Assembly: GCA_014529385.2 (NCBI GenBank)
Contig: CM043964.1
Location: 106,456,087 to 106,520,086 of the forward strand
Source of the DNA: Adiantum capillus-veneris
Lineage: Eukaryota; Streptophyta; Polypodiopsida; Polypodiales; Pteridaceae
Direction of reading: 5' to 3'
DNA: 64,000 nt
This document shows, piece after piece, positions 1 through 11,220 of the stretch (positions are counted from its first letter, which is position 1; every line of letters starts with the position of its first letter). Under the pieces are notes generated by a model. That model had not been told where the DNA came from. It searched no databases and saw only the letters and a list, made by a program, of their open reading frames with translations. Both the position numbers and the translations under genes were made by a program.

Positions 1-1521
1 AGCTAATGAGTCGGGTCGTACTATACCTCTTGTAAATTCACATGATTTTGATAAGTCAATAAAAAGCTCAGTTTCCACATACATGATTTTTGTCAAAGAG
101 TCCATAAGTGATCCTAATGTTTTACCAAAACAAAGTGGTAGGAATCAAGAAACATTAGAGTTGTCTAATTTTCCAAATAGATTCCAAGATGTATTTATCG
201 ATGACATCCCTATGGAGTTACCTCCAAAATGAGGGGATGATGACCATAGAATAGAGCTTCTACCTCGAAGATCACCGGCTAATAAGCCTCCTTATAGAGT
301 TTGTCAAGCTCAACAAGAGGATATTATGAGGCAAGTGCATGAACTGGTAGATAAGGGGATGGTGAGACCTAGTTCCTCTCCCTTTTGTTCACCAATCCTA
401 TTAGTGCAAAAGAAAGAAGACACATATCGTATGTGTGTCGACTATAGAGCACTAAACTGGATCACCATCAAAAACAGATTTCCCGTACCGCGGGTAGAAG
501 ATCTATTTGATAAGCTACAAGGCTCTACCTACTTCAGTACGATTGACCAAAAAGTGGCTATCATCGAATAAGGATAGTGAATGAAGATATTGTAAAGTTT
601 CTTTTTGCACAACGTTTGGTCTTTATGAACATCTTGTCATGCCTTCTAGTTTGACAAATGCTCCAGCCACATTCAACCGCCCAATAGAGAAAATTTTTAG
701 GCCCTATATCACAAGTTCACTGGAGTATTCTTTGATGATATCATCATCTACTCCAATTCTCTTGAGGAGCATAAGCAACATCTAAAGGTAATCTTTCAAG
801 CTTTTGAGGGAGAATAAACTTTTCATTGACCAAAAGAAGAGTGAATTTTTCCTTCAAGAGCTTCAGTACTTAGGTCACATTATCTCTCAAGATGGTATCC
901 ATATGGATCCATCAAAGCTAGAGGTAATAAAAGGATGGCCTAACCCAAAGAATCTACATGAGTTACAAAGCTTTATTGGTATGTGCGCATACTATAGATG
1001 CTCCATAGAAAAATTCTCTCAACTAGCAGGACCATTACTACCAAAATGCTTTTGACAAGCTTAAACCAGTGCTTTACACTACCAGATCTCTCAAAACCGT
1101 TTGAGGTCCAATGTGATGCTTGTGGAGATTGCCTTGGAGCAGTTTTGCTCCAAGAAGGGCATGCCATAGCATACGAAAGTCGAAGACTCAATGCCGATGA
1201 ATGAGTGTTGGGCATATACGAGAAAGAGCTACTAGTTGTTCTACATGCCCTAGACACATGGAAGCACTATCTTTTGGGAACTTCATTCATCTTACAAACG
1301 AACCACCAAAGTCTCAAGCACTTCATGACACAAACCAAACTTTATGACAAACCAATGAGGTGGAAAAATTTTCTTTCGCAATTTAATTCTCATATTGCTC
1401 ATATTGATGGTAAGCATAATCAAGTGGCCGATGCACTATCACGATGACCAAGGGCAAATGTGGTGTCTATAGCAACTCACAATGATCTATCTTCCATGAT
1501 AGATGAGTATGCTATTGATTC
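1..1521 (+). pseudogene. Decayed Ty3/gypsy reverse transcriptase-RNase H
   Basis: In consecutive but shifted + frames the sequence reads as the region just before RT, the RT fingers and palm (motif CVDYRALN near 430-460, then FPVPRVEDLFDKLQG), the RT thumb (LGHIISQDGI near 870-900) and RNase H (ending VADALSR at about 1446). Stop codons at about 230, 570, 1202 and 1447 and at least two frameshifts break it, and the YxDD catalytic block near 735-745 is out of frame. The order RT-RNase H is that of Ty3/gypsy pol. The left side runs off the window and homology stops abruptly at about 1521, where LINE-like sequence of opposite strand begins. No LTR was found. Confidence 0.85.
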
Positions 1522-2390
1522 TAGTGAAACTACCTGTCTCCAATTACACTCCTTTGGAGGGCAAAATTTGTTTTGAACTCATATTCAACTTCTTGCCCCC
1601 CTTAGATTTCATATTAGCACTTAATATCATTTCCCTAGCCATACAAACCCACCTCTCATTCGATTCTGGCAACGTCCTAAATAATTTTGCACGAAGGGCC
1701 TCACTGTGAATGAGAGGGTCTAGGATGCCTAAGCCTCCTTGATTCTTAGTCTTGGCTATGACATCCCACCTACCTTGTTGCCATGGTCTGCTTCCAATTA
1801 TTATGTTTCTCCATAGGAACTCCTTGATAGGCTTGAGGAATGTCTTCTAGTTCTTCTACGATAGATAGTAAGAAAGGTGAGGCAAAGGTGATGTATGGTA
1901 TCAAGAAGGTGTTGATGACCCTTGCCGTGCAATCGAACAAAAGCAAGATGATTTTCCATCTTACCAATCAATGTCTTGTTTGAAGGTCGTCCCCTCCCCC
2001 ATAGGCACTCCCAAATGTCTGAAAGTGCTGCCCCTCTTACGATCTCTCCAATTCATACATCAAAGTCAAAATTGTCCCCTTCTGAAAGAGAGATTAATCT
2101 CGACTTCTCAATACAAAATTGGGAACCAAAATTAATTGCAAAAGTCTAAACCATTTCTAGTGCCCTACTGACATTGTTATGTTCCGCTTGCAAAAACAAC
2201 AATGGGTCGTCTGCTGCAAACATTTTAATTAGCATTTGGTTGCCATTTTGAATTTCCAATCCTTGGATTTGTCCCCTTGCAACCACCTGCTCCAACATAG
2301 CTATTAGAGGGTGGGTGCATGCAGCAAACCAAAGAGGGGCTAAGGGGAAGCCTTGACAAATGGATCTCTTGGCATCAAATGAGCAACTAG
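1522..2390 (-). pseudogene. LINE reverse transcriptase fragment (decayed)
   Basis: Read on the minus strand this stretch contains, from right to left, a degenerate RQG-PLAPLWFAA block near 2290-2350, the catalytic palm as FAADD near 2200-2220, the following KSRLISL region, and the C-terminal GGLGILDPLIHSEALRAK block near 1690-1745. This is the order found in non-LTR (L1-type) RTs. Several frame changes and stops show it is dead. It abuts the gypsy remnant at about 1521 without a visible target duplication, so which inserted into which is unclear. Confidence 0.7.
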
Positions 2391-2621
2391 TCTCGAGTCA
2401 AATAGTAACTCCGAAGAGCTACCTTCACCAAGGGTGAGCATTGTTTGAAAAATTATTGTGGCTTGTGGAGCTCAGTCCCTTGCCACCTTGATATGTGAGC
2501 TCTATGTGTCGAGCTCATAATGCCTCCATAGCCATGGAATCTCCGAGCTTCAATGTGTTGCCGATATGAAGCTCGTCCGAAAGAGAGAAATGTTGTGAGA
2601 GGAGTAGCACTACAACCTTCG

Positions 2622-2633
2622 GCTCTGATACCA
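2622..2633 (-). promoter_or_regulatory. Possible tRNA-Met primer binding site
   Basis: The bases GCTCTGATACCA are the complement of TGGTATCAGAGC, the usual plant LTR-retrotransposon primer site matching the 3' end of initiator tRNA-Met. The orientation implies a minus-strand element whose 5' LTR would lie just to the right. No coding sequence of such an element is recognisable on the left. Confidence 0.45.
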
Positions 2634-2636
2634 GAG

Positions 2637-2826
2637 TGTGTGGTGCATGGAGAGTGAGAGGGAGAAGAAAAGCAGACAACATTGTTGGTGGAGCTCTTAG
2701 TGAGGATTGGAATTTCTCACTACTCCTTATTAGGCTCAAAAGAATAGATAAGGTTAGTATGGTCAGTGTGATGGGTGTTCAGCCAGTTGGCGTGAACCCT
2801 AGCAAGGAGATTCTGATCCATCCACA
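2637..2826 (-). mobile_element. Possible short LTR next to primer site
   Basis: This 190-bp segment starts TGTGTGG and ends CCACA, so it has the TG...CA ends and short inverted termini of an LTR, and it follows the primer-site match by 3 bp. No second copy or target duplication was found, so this is a tentative truncated LTR. Confidence 0.3.
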
Positions 2827-2828
2827 CT

Positions 2829-3548
2829 AGGGAGGCGCTACAATATAAAATGCCTATCACATAGGTTCAATAATAATAATTTTTTAATTCTATATTTTCT
2901 TACATTTTCACATACAAAAGGGTGTTGAAAAAATGATCTTGCAGAAAAATCACAGATTGAATAGGAAATAAAACCCTTTTATTGATGAAAAATTCATAAC
3001 TAAGAGGTTTTATAAATATTCCTTGAATGCATGGATATATAGGTTTTACATATAGTGACTCCTTTGAGCATCCACATGTGTGTCTCATCTCCTCCTTCTC
3101 CATAGTATATTTTCACCTACTCTCCAAACATACACATGCAAATTGTTGTAGATTTACACACAGACACATATATACACACATAATATCATACATATGTACG
3201 CATATACACACATACACAAGAAAAATACAATTTGCATTGTAGATTCGAGCTCGTGTTCTAGGTTTAGTTTGCGTTTAAAGTCTTCATTTTAGGTTTACTT
3301 TGGATTTCAAGGTTTATGGGTTACCTTATTAGTTTAAGCTTTGTGTTTGCAATTTAAGCTTATGGATTGCATTTTAGGTTTAAGGTTCCCTTTGTGTTTC
3401 ATGTTTAAAGTTCACATTTGTGATTTAGAAAGTAGCTTTGTGTTTGCATTTTATGTTAGGTAAATTAAGTTTACATTTGTGCTTTAGAAATAGGTTTGTG
3501 TTTGCATTTTATGTTAGGGCAAACAAAACATTAAAATATATGGCATGA
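2829..3548. other. AT-rich non-coding stretch with simple and tandem repeats
   Basis: No gene is recognised. There is a CA/TA-rich patch at about 3120-3240 and a T-rich stretch of degenerate ttaggttt/gtgtttgcattt words at 3245-3525. Its last part contains two copies of a roughly 59-bp unit starting acatttgtg at 3414 and 3473. Confidence 0.6.
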
Positions 3549-3645
3549 GAAAGGAGAACATACTATTCTACTCTAAGAAAGGGCAAGGACAAAGGTCATT
3601 GCAACTCACCACCTCACGAGGAAGGATCCGCTACCTCCCTCCACA
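3549..3645 (+). pseudogene. LINE ORF1 C-terminal fragment, left half
   Basis: An open frame after a stop at 3546 reads through 3645. If the LTR element at 3646-8649 and one copy of its 5-bp duplication are removed, it continues in frame into 8655-8785, ending at TGA 8783-8785. The hydrophilic acidic stretch, followed at 8.8-9.07 kb by endonuclease-like sequence, fits the end of a plant LINE ORF1. Joining across the insertion restores one uninterrupted frame, which supports the reading. Confidence 0.5.
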
Positions 3646-3822
3646 TGTCAGGACAAGGGTCCTACGGGGCAAGGCCCAACCTAGGGGGTCATGGACCTAG
3701 GCCAAGGGCCTAGACTGGACCAGTGTGGACTGGGGATCCGCTTAGGGCAAGAGCTAGGAGCTAGGCCTATATAAAGGGCGGTAGGGAGGAGGATCCTACG
3801 TCTGAGTCCCCTAGGTCTTACA
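3646..3822 (+). repeat. 5' LTR of the 5.0-kb element
   Basis: This 177-bp LTR begins TGTCAG and ends CTTACA. It contains a clear TATA box, TATATAAA, at 3768-3775, about 50 bp before the LTR end, consistent with an internal promoter. It differs from the right LTR at two sites. Confidence 0.93.
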
Positions 3823-3823
3823 T

Positions 3824-3835
3824 TGGTATCAAAGC
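3824..3835 (+). promoter_or_regulatory. Primer binding site (tRNA-Met type)
   Basis: TGGTATCAAAGC starts two bases after the 5' LTR. It differs by one base from the standard plant site TGGTATCAGAGC complementary to the 3' end of initiator tRNA-Met. Confidence 0.85.
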
Positions 3836-4670
3836 CTCAGGTTTTTCAGGGCAAGGCGTGGTCCTCATCTTTTTTTAGCATGCTCATGCAAAGCAAGGGA
3901 GGAAGAAAAAGTCTCGCAGGCGGGCATGGCCGCTTAGCAGGAAGAGAGGAAGACGGTTGGGCTCACCGGACCCGACCCTACCGAGGAGGGAGAAGCGGGG
4001 AGAATTCCATAGAATTGCTCCCGTTCGGGCTCAGGAGGTGCGCAAGGGGACAAAGGACAAAGTCTGTCACGTCCGCTGCAGTCAGGGAGCTTCAGCCCGT
4101 GCGCTCTCTCTCTTTCTCTGGTAATTGACGCCTCTGCCCGCCATCGCCAAAGCTTGGAGGTGTTTGCCTTTCCATACTTGGCCGCCCAAGGCCTTAGGCC
4201 ATGTTCAATTTAAGTTTTAGAGTAAGGATCTGCGGAGGCCGCAATTTTTTTGCTTCAAGGGCGTACTCGACTACCCATCGGCAAAGGGCCGGGCTTTCTG
4301 CAGCAATCTTGTCGGGCCTTCTTCAGCAATCTTCAACAACCACCAATCCGCTGCATAAATTCGAACATTACAAAATTTTACCGATTGGATACAATGTCCG
4401 TACAACCCTTGCATTAAAGAAATCGACATTGGCAGATAAGTTTTCCTTCCAATTGTTTCGCTTGTGGCTAGGTAACAAGATTTTCCACCTTTTTTGCCTC
4501 CAACGTACCGAATCAATTGGCATGGTTAATTGATTGCGGTCGTGGCGGTTTCTGGCCTCTCCAAATTCCTATTTGTTAAGCCACGAGCTTTGCACAACTA
4601 ATTACTATTTGTCAAGACACGCACTTAGCAAGGCTAATTTCGGTGCTTCACAGTACCAAGCAACATCGTC

Positions 4671-5105
4671 ATGGATACCTCGACTGATTTGCTGGATACG
4701 GAACTTGCCGACAATCATCTTTTTGACTTTGAACTTCCTTCTCAGGCATCTACTCCTCCTCCTCAAAGTGTACTTGAAATTTTGGAGGATACTAGCAATC
4801 TCCTCGATGACAAAGAATACGTTACACGACGTGAATTTCAAATATTTAAGGAACGGTTTCGCAAATTGGTGGTTCACATCCAATTACTGGCTACCCAGGT
4901 GGATCACCTTACAGAGCTGGTAATCTTGTACATCCCAGAGGCTACCGTATCTACACCTGTGGCAGTAGTCGAAACAGTCTCCACCAAGGTGGCAAAGAGG
5001 AGACTTTCCCCAGTAGACTTTCAGAAAGCCAAATTGCAAAACTTATGTTTCAATTGTATGGGATAGCATCAACCGAAACATTGTCCCCAAGTATTGGATT
5101 CTTAG
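4671..5105 (+). pseudogene. gag-like ORF with degenerate zinc knuckle
   Basis: ATG at 4671 opens a 131-codon frame that is acidic at its N-terminus, has a leucine-rich probable coiled-coil region at about residues 45-85, and then a basic stretch. It ends at a TAG inside what looks like a gag zinc knuckle: CFNC, then MG, the stop, then HQPKHC. The spacing around the histidine is one residue shorter than the usual C-x2-C-x4-H-x4-C. It is the only protein-like frame in the element and lies about 0.85 kb after the primer site, where gag is expected. Family assignment rests mainly on position and the knuckle remnant. Confidence 0.55.
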
Positions 5106-5129
5106 GCCTTTTTGATGGATTTTACCGCT

Positions 5130-5961
5130 AAGTAGTCAATGAATTTCTTGCATGCTCTTTAGTGGTTATCTCCTCTTTCAGATAACCCTTTTGGTTGGTT
5201 GTATATGATACACTACCTTGCTTAGTATAGCATATTCCGTCACGATATACTACATCATGCTTGCTTCTTTGAGCAATTTGTGCCACGTTCGATTCCTCTC
5301 CACTTGGACACATGTGTGTCAAAGGGAGCATACATGAGCATCATCACTATATGAGCACATGAGCATTAACGTGAAGCACGGCTTCTTTATGAAATTTTTG
5401 GAACATGGCTTCCACAGGTTTAAAATATGTTAAATAACAAGTTTTTGCATCACAAGACCCGATATATGGTGCATGTAATGACATCTTCTTCGTACCACAT
5501 ATGGCTATGAGCCACATTGCAAAGAGTTTTGCCAAACTCCATGCACTTGCCACATCTAGGCGACTAACATACACATTTTTACAGTTTCTTTTAGACTAGC
5601 AATGCTTGCCTATGGCGCACAGCAACGTCCTTTAACAATTTAATTCAGACAACAACAAATTGAGCTGTATCCTTGCTCGATAGTGCAAGGCACTTTAGGT
5701 ATCAATTGATCGAACAAATCGATGTTGCCCAGGGCTTACACCTCTGCGTGCATGGCATGCGAACGAGATTGGCAAAGTTACCCTAATACAATCACGGTCC
5801 CATACACGGTCCATGGGACATGATATGACTTCAAGTACCTATCTCTACAAGGGAGTGGTACAAGTACACAATTGTACGCTTATGGGATAAGCTAAACCTC
5901 TCTCTGCAAGGATGTGTAGTTGTATGCTTATAGGATAAAACACAGATATGGCTCAACCCAA

Positions 5962-6029
<68 letters not shown>

Positions 6030-8455
6030 TCCCACTTTCTATGCGGGAAAGGTGAAGCTAGACATGACTTTCTTAAACTCTTTCTAACATAATACAGTAT
6101 AACAGGACCGGCTATGAGCCATCACTTACCATCTCTTTGCAAATGGACAAGCACGAGTCTTGCCATTAGTTATTTTTTCGACATTATTTTTGCACGCCAC
6201 ACTTTAAGTGTGACAGTCAAGTAGCGTTTTTTAACGTCTTAAACTCATAAGGGCTTATCTTCTCTACCAAGGTGTATGGATGAAGCCATTATTTCAGACT
6301 GCATGACTACTCACAAAAACCTCAGCTTATGGATTTTTGGGTCCAGACATCCCAAGGTTATTTGTGCAATATTAATTGCATTTCACTTCGTGTTCCTAGG
6401 CCTTTGCAGGCAGGACAAATTAGGCAGGTGCTTTTTACTTCGGATAAGTGAACACAATGTTTAACCTACAGATACGCCACTGTTTGGTTTTGTGTTTTGG
6501 TTTTTTATGTAGAATGCATGAAATATGTTTTCATCCATTTTTGTTCTTACGAGAAATGACACGGTCATCTAAGAACCAAGCAGTTTGGGCTGTAGTGTCC
6601 AACATAAGTTCCTCCATGATGCAGTTGTAGACCCACTTGTAGGGTTTTTTTGGCACATGTTGTCACATGGGCTGCAACATGGTTTAGGAACTCAAGGAGT
6701 TTGGTTTAGCCAGTGTGGAGCAAGGCTAATGAGGGTCCCTCTCACTCCCGTCGTAGAGTGTTTGCAGTTATCTCCACACACAAGTACATCTTGATGTTCT
6801 TTTCTCAGACATCCTTAGTTGAGACATATTCCACATGTGGCGAATATGAGTCTCTAGGACTGACACTGGCGCCCACTATTTCAAGTATGTGTCACGACAA
6901 GGTCCCTATGTGCTGGTCAAATCTGTTTTCTAGACCATTTTTTGCACGATGTATCAGGAGCAATTTCGGTGGCCAAAAATTGTCGGATACTTAGCATGAC
7001 TTGTTACGGTACAAGTGCAGCTAAACAACATGACAGATGGTTGTTTTAGCATATAGCAAGGCTATGAGTTGTTAATGAAAAAGTTTCATTGTTTGCACCT
7101 AGAAGTGACTTTTGTTTCACCTCATATTATGGTTCAGACGTTTCAGCAAAGCTTGCAAAAGATTGCAACTGAAGTATTTAGTTTTTTTTTAGAACTATTT
7201 ACATTCCTCTTAATGTGTGCTAGGCACATCACATTTGCCATCAGTATTGGCAAAAATTACCACAGATATATAGGTTCGGATCTGTTTTCTGCTAAATGTA
7301 TGCACACTAGGTGTTATGGGCCCTAGTATTTAGCAAAGGCTGATTTGCAACGGCATGCATATTCCTCAAGTTGTTGCTTATGAAGCATTTTGCACTCTAT
7401 GTGCAGTATCTCTAGGAGATTACTTTTGGGTCTACTAATCACCAATAGAGGTCATGGCTCGGTTTGAGTGCTTGTGGATTTTTCAAGTTAACCACGATGG
7501 TTATTCCAGACATTGTTGACTCCTCAACAATGTTACACGATATTGTGATTCCCATTTACCAGTCATGTGGGACGACTGTCTGTAAACCGTAAAGAAACAC
7601 ACCTCAGTACTGTCAGTTATCCAAGGGGATATGCAGATTACAAAGTGTAATCTTGGGCTAAAGGATATGCAAAGTGCATACATTAGCACCAAGCATATCC
7701 AATTAATAAGCATTTGGAGTTTATTTACTATCAGTTAAAGCATGTTTGCGATTAGGTTTAGTCTCTTCATGTATAAGTCAGGTTCTCAACTTTGAACATT
7801 AGTTATGGTTGTTTATTGATGAAATTTGAGAACAAGTCAAGGACTTAAACTTGGCCGATGAGTTAAATCAGCAAGTCACTTTCAAGGAAACTGAAAAAAG
7901 TTACACACTTTAGACTGGAACATGTGTTTTCTGTTATGATCTAATGTGTTACCTAAGTAAATGAATGCTATCCATCTATGATGACTTGTATTCTACAGGC
8001 TAGGATAAAGGTTTGTTACTACATGCACACGAGATGTTATGGGCCCTAGTGTTTAACACTCTTATGTCTAAGGCGGCATAAGACTACATCTCCAATTGTT
8101 TCAAGGATGAAACCTCTCTTTCGAAGGGAAGGAGTAAATCATCAATCATTCCTGTAACTTAAGTTATGAGCATGTTATAAACAAAGGTTTATATTCTGCA
8201 ACTTAAGAAAGGACAATAGACATGCTAAGAGCATAAACTTGCTACGAGCATAAAATATAGGTGGCTACACCATTCAGAGGTGCTAAGAGCATACATTTAG
8301 GATATGCTAAATAGCATATGCACATTACAACTCTTGATATGATTCTTATGGTACGGTTTAAAGATGATTTGACTAGTCTACAGTCAAGTCTATTGCTTTA
8401 CAACTTTTGTGAAAACTTATTATTTTCACTCTAGTTTTTGAGGATGAAAACTCTT
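5130..8455. other. Non-coding interior of the 5.0-kb element
   Basis: No protein domain is recognised on either strand. It contains a long CT microsatellite (5964-6027) and two copies of a roughly 40-bp motif around ttatgggccctagt at 7299-7339 and 8022-8061. The stretch matches the long non-coding interior typical of LARD elements. Confidence 0.6.
5964..6027. repeat. (CT)32 microsatellite
   Basis: An uninterrupted run of CT dinucleotides inside the non-autonomous LTR element. Confidence 0.95.
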
Positions 8456-8458
8456 CCT

Positions 8459-8472
8459 TAAGGGGGGAGTAA
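8459..8472 (+). promoter_or_regulatory. Polypurine tract before 3' LTR
   Basis: The purine-rich AAGGGGGGAG immediately precedes the right LTR, the expected position for plus-strand priming. Confidence 0.75.
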
Positions 8473-8649
8473 TGTCAGAACAAGGGTCCTACGGGGCAAG
8501 GCCCAACCTAGGGGGTCAGGGACCTAGGCCAAGGGCCTAGACTGGACCAGTGTGGACTGGGGATCCGCTTAGGGCAAGAGCTAGGAGCTAGGCCTATATA
8601 AAGGGCGGTAGGGAGGAGGATCCTACGTCTGAGTCCCCTAGGTCTTACA
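8473..8649 (+). repeat. 3' LTR of the 5.0-kb element
   Basis: 177 bp, same ends and TATA box as the left LTR, two differences by eye. It is followed directly by the duplicated CCACA. Confidence 0.93.
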
Positions 8650-9075
8650 CCACAATGCTTTTGAGGTGTTGCAAGACATGATACCCCCGAACAACCAAGA
8701 ACCACCCTTGACAGCAGGAGAAGAGAGGTTGTCTAGGGATCATAGTGGATCTGATGTTGAGGAAGATGTCCCTCTTTCCCCATGAATCCTATTCTGAAAA
8801 GAGAGGTGTCATGTTGGTATATCCAAGAGTATCACCTTGATGCAACCTTTTCAAGAAAATCACATTCTTGGGGAAATCCTATTGTTCTATGGTACTATAC
8901 CAGATGGGTCCAACGAGGTTCTGATAGGAGTTCATAGGGACTTTGAGCCAAATATTGTCTACCAACACCTGTCCAGAAGGGCACTCAATGTGTTAATCAA
9001 GCTAAATGATACTAGGATTATGATCGTCAATGTCTATGCACCCAATGACTCCAAAGGTACAAGAAATCTTTCTCA
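8650..9075 (+). pseudogene. LINE ORF1 end and start of ORF2 endonuclease (fragment)
   Basis: From 8655 the ORF1-like frame continues to TGA at 8783-8785. Shortly after, a frame opening near 8837 contains IVNVYAPNDS near 9026-9055, the strand that precedes the catalytic core in the exonuclease-endonuclease-phosphatase domain of plant LINEs, preceded by a typical RALNVLIKLNDTR stretch. Homology fades after about 9075, so only the N-terminal part of the endonuclease remains. The start is not preserved. This is the right flank of the LINE copy split by the LTR element. Confidence 0.65.
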
Positions 9076-9680
9076 CCTCCACCAATCATATCCGAATGTT
9101 GGATCGATTATGGCCAATGCGTGCTTTGTTCCTTTTCCTGGAAGGACTATCAGTTTCGAAGAATGCTTTTTGTATTGGGCTTGGAGTTTTGATGGTAGCA
9201 TAAACTCATTTTTTGCCATTATCTTCTTGAGGGCTAGCGCATACTTGTCCTACATCAACATTCAAATATTATTTAAAAATAAAAATCAGCATTCTTTTAA
9301 ATCTAGTTCGAAGATCTCTGATGCTTCGGGACTTAGACACTTACCGGTGCAACATCTGCGATATTAAAGCACAGGCACATTGTACCATGCTCTTTTTTTT
9401 ACTCTTCTGTAATGTCTGCCTGCATCCAACTATACACTATAGAGAGGAGCTTAGCCATGATGGCTTCCTTGCACGTCACACCCGCTGCATGAACCATCCA
9501 TAGCATGTTTGTGTATGATAATGGTACATAGCCTGTGTCGTTCAATCTGCGAATGGATAGACAATGGCATATATAGCCAAAGAGACCTTCGCAACATTGA
9601 AACCCATTGGGGGAGTTGGTTATCTCAACAATAATAAGTCAAAGATGACTATGTTGTCATGTAGCTCTGCTACCATGCTA
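9076..9680. other. Unassigned sequence between LINE and PPR remnants
   Basis: No domain, repeat or RNA gene recognised. Short open frames exist on the + strand but none has family features. Confidence 0.5.
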
Positions 9681-10560
9681 AGAAATATATTAGAAAGATG
9701 CACATCGGGCTTAATTGAAGCTTACTTGATTAATGATCAGTGTTCAGGGCTTGGTAACAAGCTAATTTTATGGTTCATGTATGTCAAATGCGGCTTTAAA
9801 GGGCCAACAAATGCCTTAATGATGCTAAAAAGGAGTATGCTTGAAGTGAGCACAGATGGGAGATTATGATCTAGAACTGTAGTGCTTGAAGTGCTCTACC
9901 GGCCTGTCTTTACGGCTCGTTGATTGGAGCTACGGTGCAAAAGTTATGGCAGGTTGAAGTTTAAGTTGATGCAGATCCGTACCGGATTGGGCAACTGCAG
10001 CTGAGGGGACAAAAATGAAGTGAATGTATGGGCATGAACTGCTTACTTTGTGGAGCGCATCGGTCTTTTCAGATCAACGATCGGAGTTCGGATTGCCAAG
10101 ATATTGGCCGTTAAAGATTCACCGAGGGTCAGTTTCGTACCAATCTAGTCCGCTCGGTCGGTGTGCCATCTGGGAGTTTTTGAGCTTCAACCAGGGTTTT
10201 GAATGCAGTAGAATAAGTGCTCGAGGAGAATCTTGTCCAAAATGTCATCACTTGCAATGCACTGATAGCTGGGTGTGCTCGGTGGTAGGCAAAAATGGAG
10301 CTCGACACTGCTTAGGTCAAAAATATGGAAGCTCGGTAATGCTTTGGCCGATGCGTATACCAAATGTGGTGCCATTACGAAAGCATATAAAGTTCTTGAT
10401 GAGATTTCAATGCAAAACGTCGTCTATTGGAAAACGTTGATTAGGGGATATGCCCATTATGGTTGTGACATGGACGCTTTGGCTTTGTTAACCGAATGCG
10501 AAGGGAAGGTATTTCTCCAATGCATCCGCCTGTGCTCTCACCTTGCCGGCTCGGGGCTAT
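9681..10560 (+). pseudogene. Decayed pentatricopeptide repeat (PPR) gene
   Basis: Scattered + strand segments in different frames match PPR motifs. They are GNKLI then MYVKCG near 9750-9795; NVITCNALIAGCAR near 10237-10285; and GNALADAYTKCGAITKAYKVLDEI then NVVYWKTLIRGYAHYG near 10340-10470. These are the characteristic KCG and NVV-W-LI-GYA signatures of plant P/PLS repeats. PPR proteins normally bind organellar RNA. Here stops and frame changes separate the repeats, and neither an N-terminal targeting sequence nor an E/DYW tail is visible. It is probably a dead copy, possibly a retrocopy, since no introns are apparent. Confidence 0.72.
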
Positions 10561-11118
10561 CGGAGAACTACGTGGTGCTATGTAAAGCCTTTGACAAAGT
10601 GCGTGCCAAATGGGGTGCCCTTTGAGGGCCGCCCATGAACTTAAAGATAATGGCCGTCCACTTAGTGAAATAAACAAGGGCTTCAAAGTGTGAAGGGGAA
10701 AAAAAAAAGAAGGAGCCATGCGTGGATCAGCGGGCAGTGACGCAGAGAGAAGAGACGAGCTCGCGCTGGGCTTGAGGAGGTTCGGACGCCCTTGTGCATG
10801 AAGTGATTTCCGATCAGGGCTCCATGCCGCTCCCAAATGTACCGTTTTCAGCAGATTCCGCGCCGATCAAGATATGCCTGCCACATCATCAAGACAACTA
10901 TCCCGCGCCACGTCAGTCTCACGGTGCCGTGATTGCATGGCGTGGCCTAATTTTGGGGCATCAACGAAGGGAGGAGGCTATAATAAAGACGGGAGATCTT
11001 GAAGTGAAAAAAGGAGGGGAACGAAGAAGAGGATTGGAGAGCAAGGAAGCAAGGAAATCTCTTTCTCGTTCTTGAAGCTAATCAAGGGGAATAAGCCTCT
11101 TTCTCTCTCGCTCTCTGA

Positions 11119-11124
11119 TACGAG

Positions 11125-11155
<31 letters not shown>

Positions 11156-11160
11156 ACTCA

Positions 11161-11217
<57 letters not shown>
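11119..11217. repeat. Compound (CT)n-(CACT)n-(CA)n microsatellite
   Basis: A CT run passes through a few CACT units into a CA run of roughly 27 repeats. Confidence 0.95.

Positions 11218-11220
<3 letters not shown>

Larger units (their letters stand above)
3646..8649 (+). mobile_element. Complete non-autonomous LTR retrotransposon (LARD/TR-GAG type), 5.0 kb
   Basis: Two 177-bp LTRs (3646-3822 and 8473-8649) begin TGTCAG and end CTTACA. They differ at only two positions that I can see. The element is flanked by the exact 5-bp duplication CCACA (3641-3645 and 8650-8654). A primer site follows the left LTR and a purine tract precedes the right LTR. The 4.65-kb interior encodes only one short gag-like frame near 4.7-5.1 kb and no protease, RT, RNase H or integrase, so it must rely on another element's enzymes. 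The near-identical LTRs imply a recent insertion. It lies upstream of the AK-HSDH gene. Confidence 0.93.

Noticed and set aside
3245-3530. Repeated ttaggttt words resembling plant telomere repeat (TTTAGGG)n
   Set aside because: The words are irregular, lack the third G and are mixed with gtgtttgcattt; it is better described as degenerate low-complexity sequence.
10441-10836. 131-codon minus-strand frame over the PPR remnant
   Set aside because: It is antisense to PPR-like motifs and has no recognisable domain.
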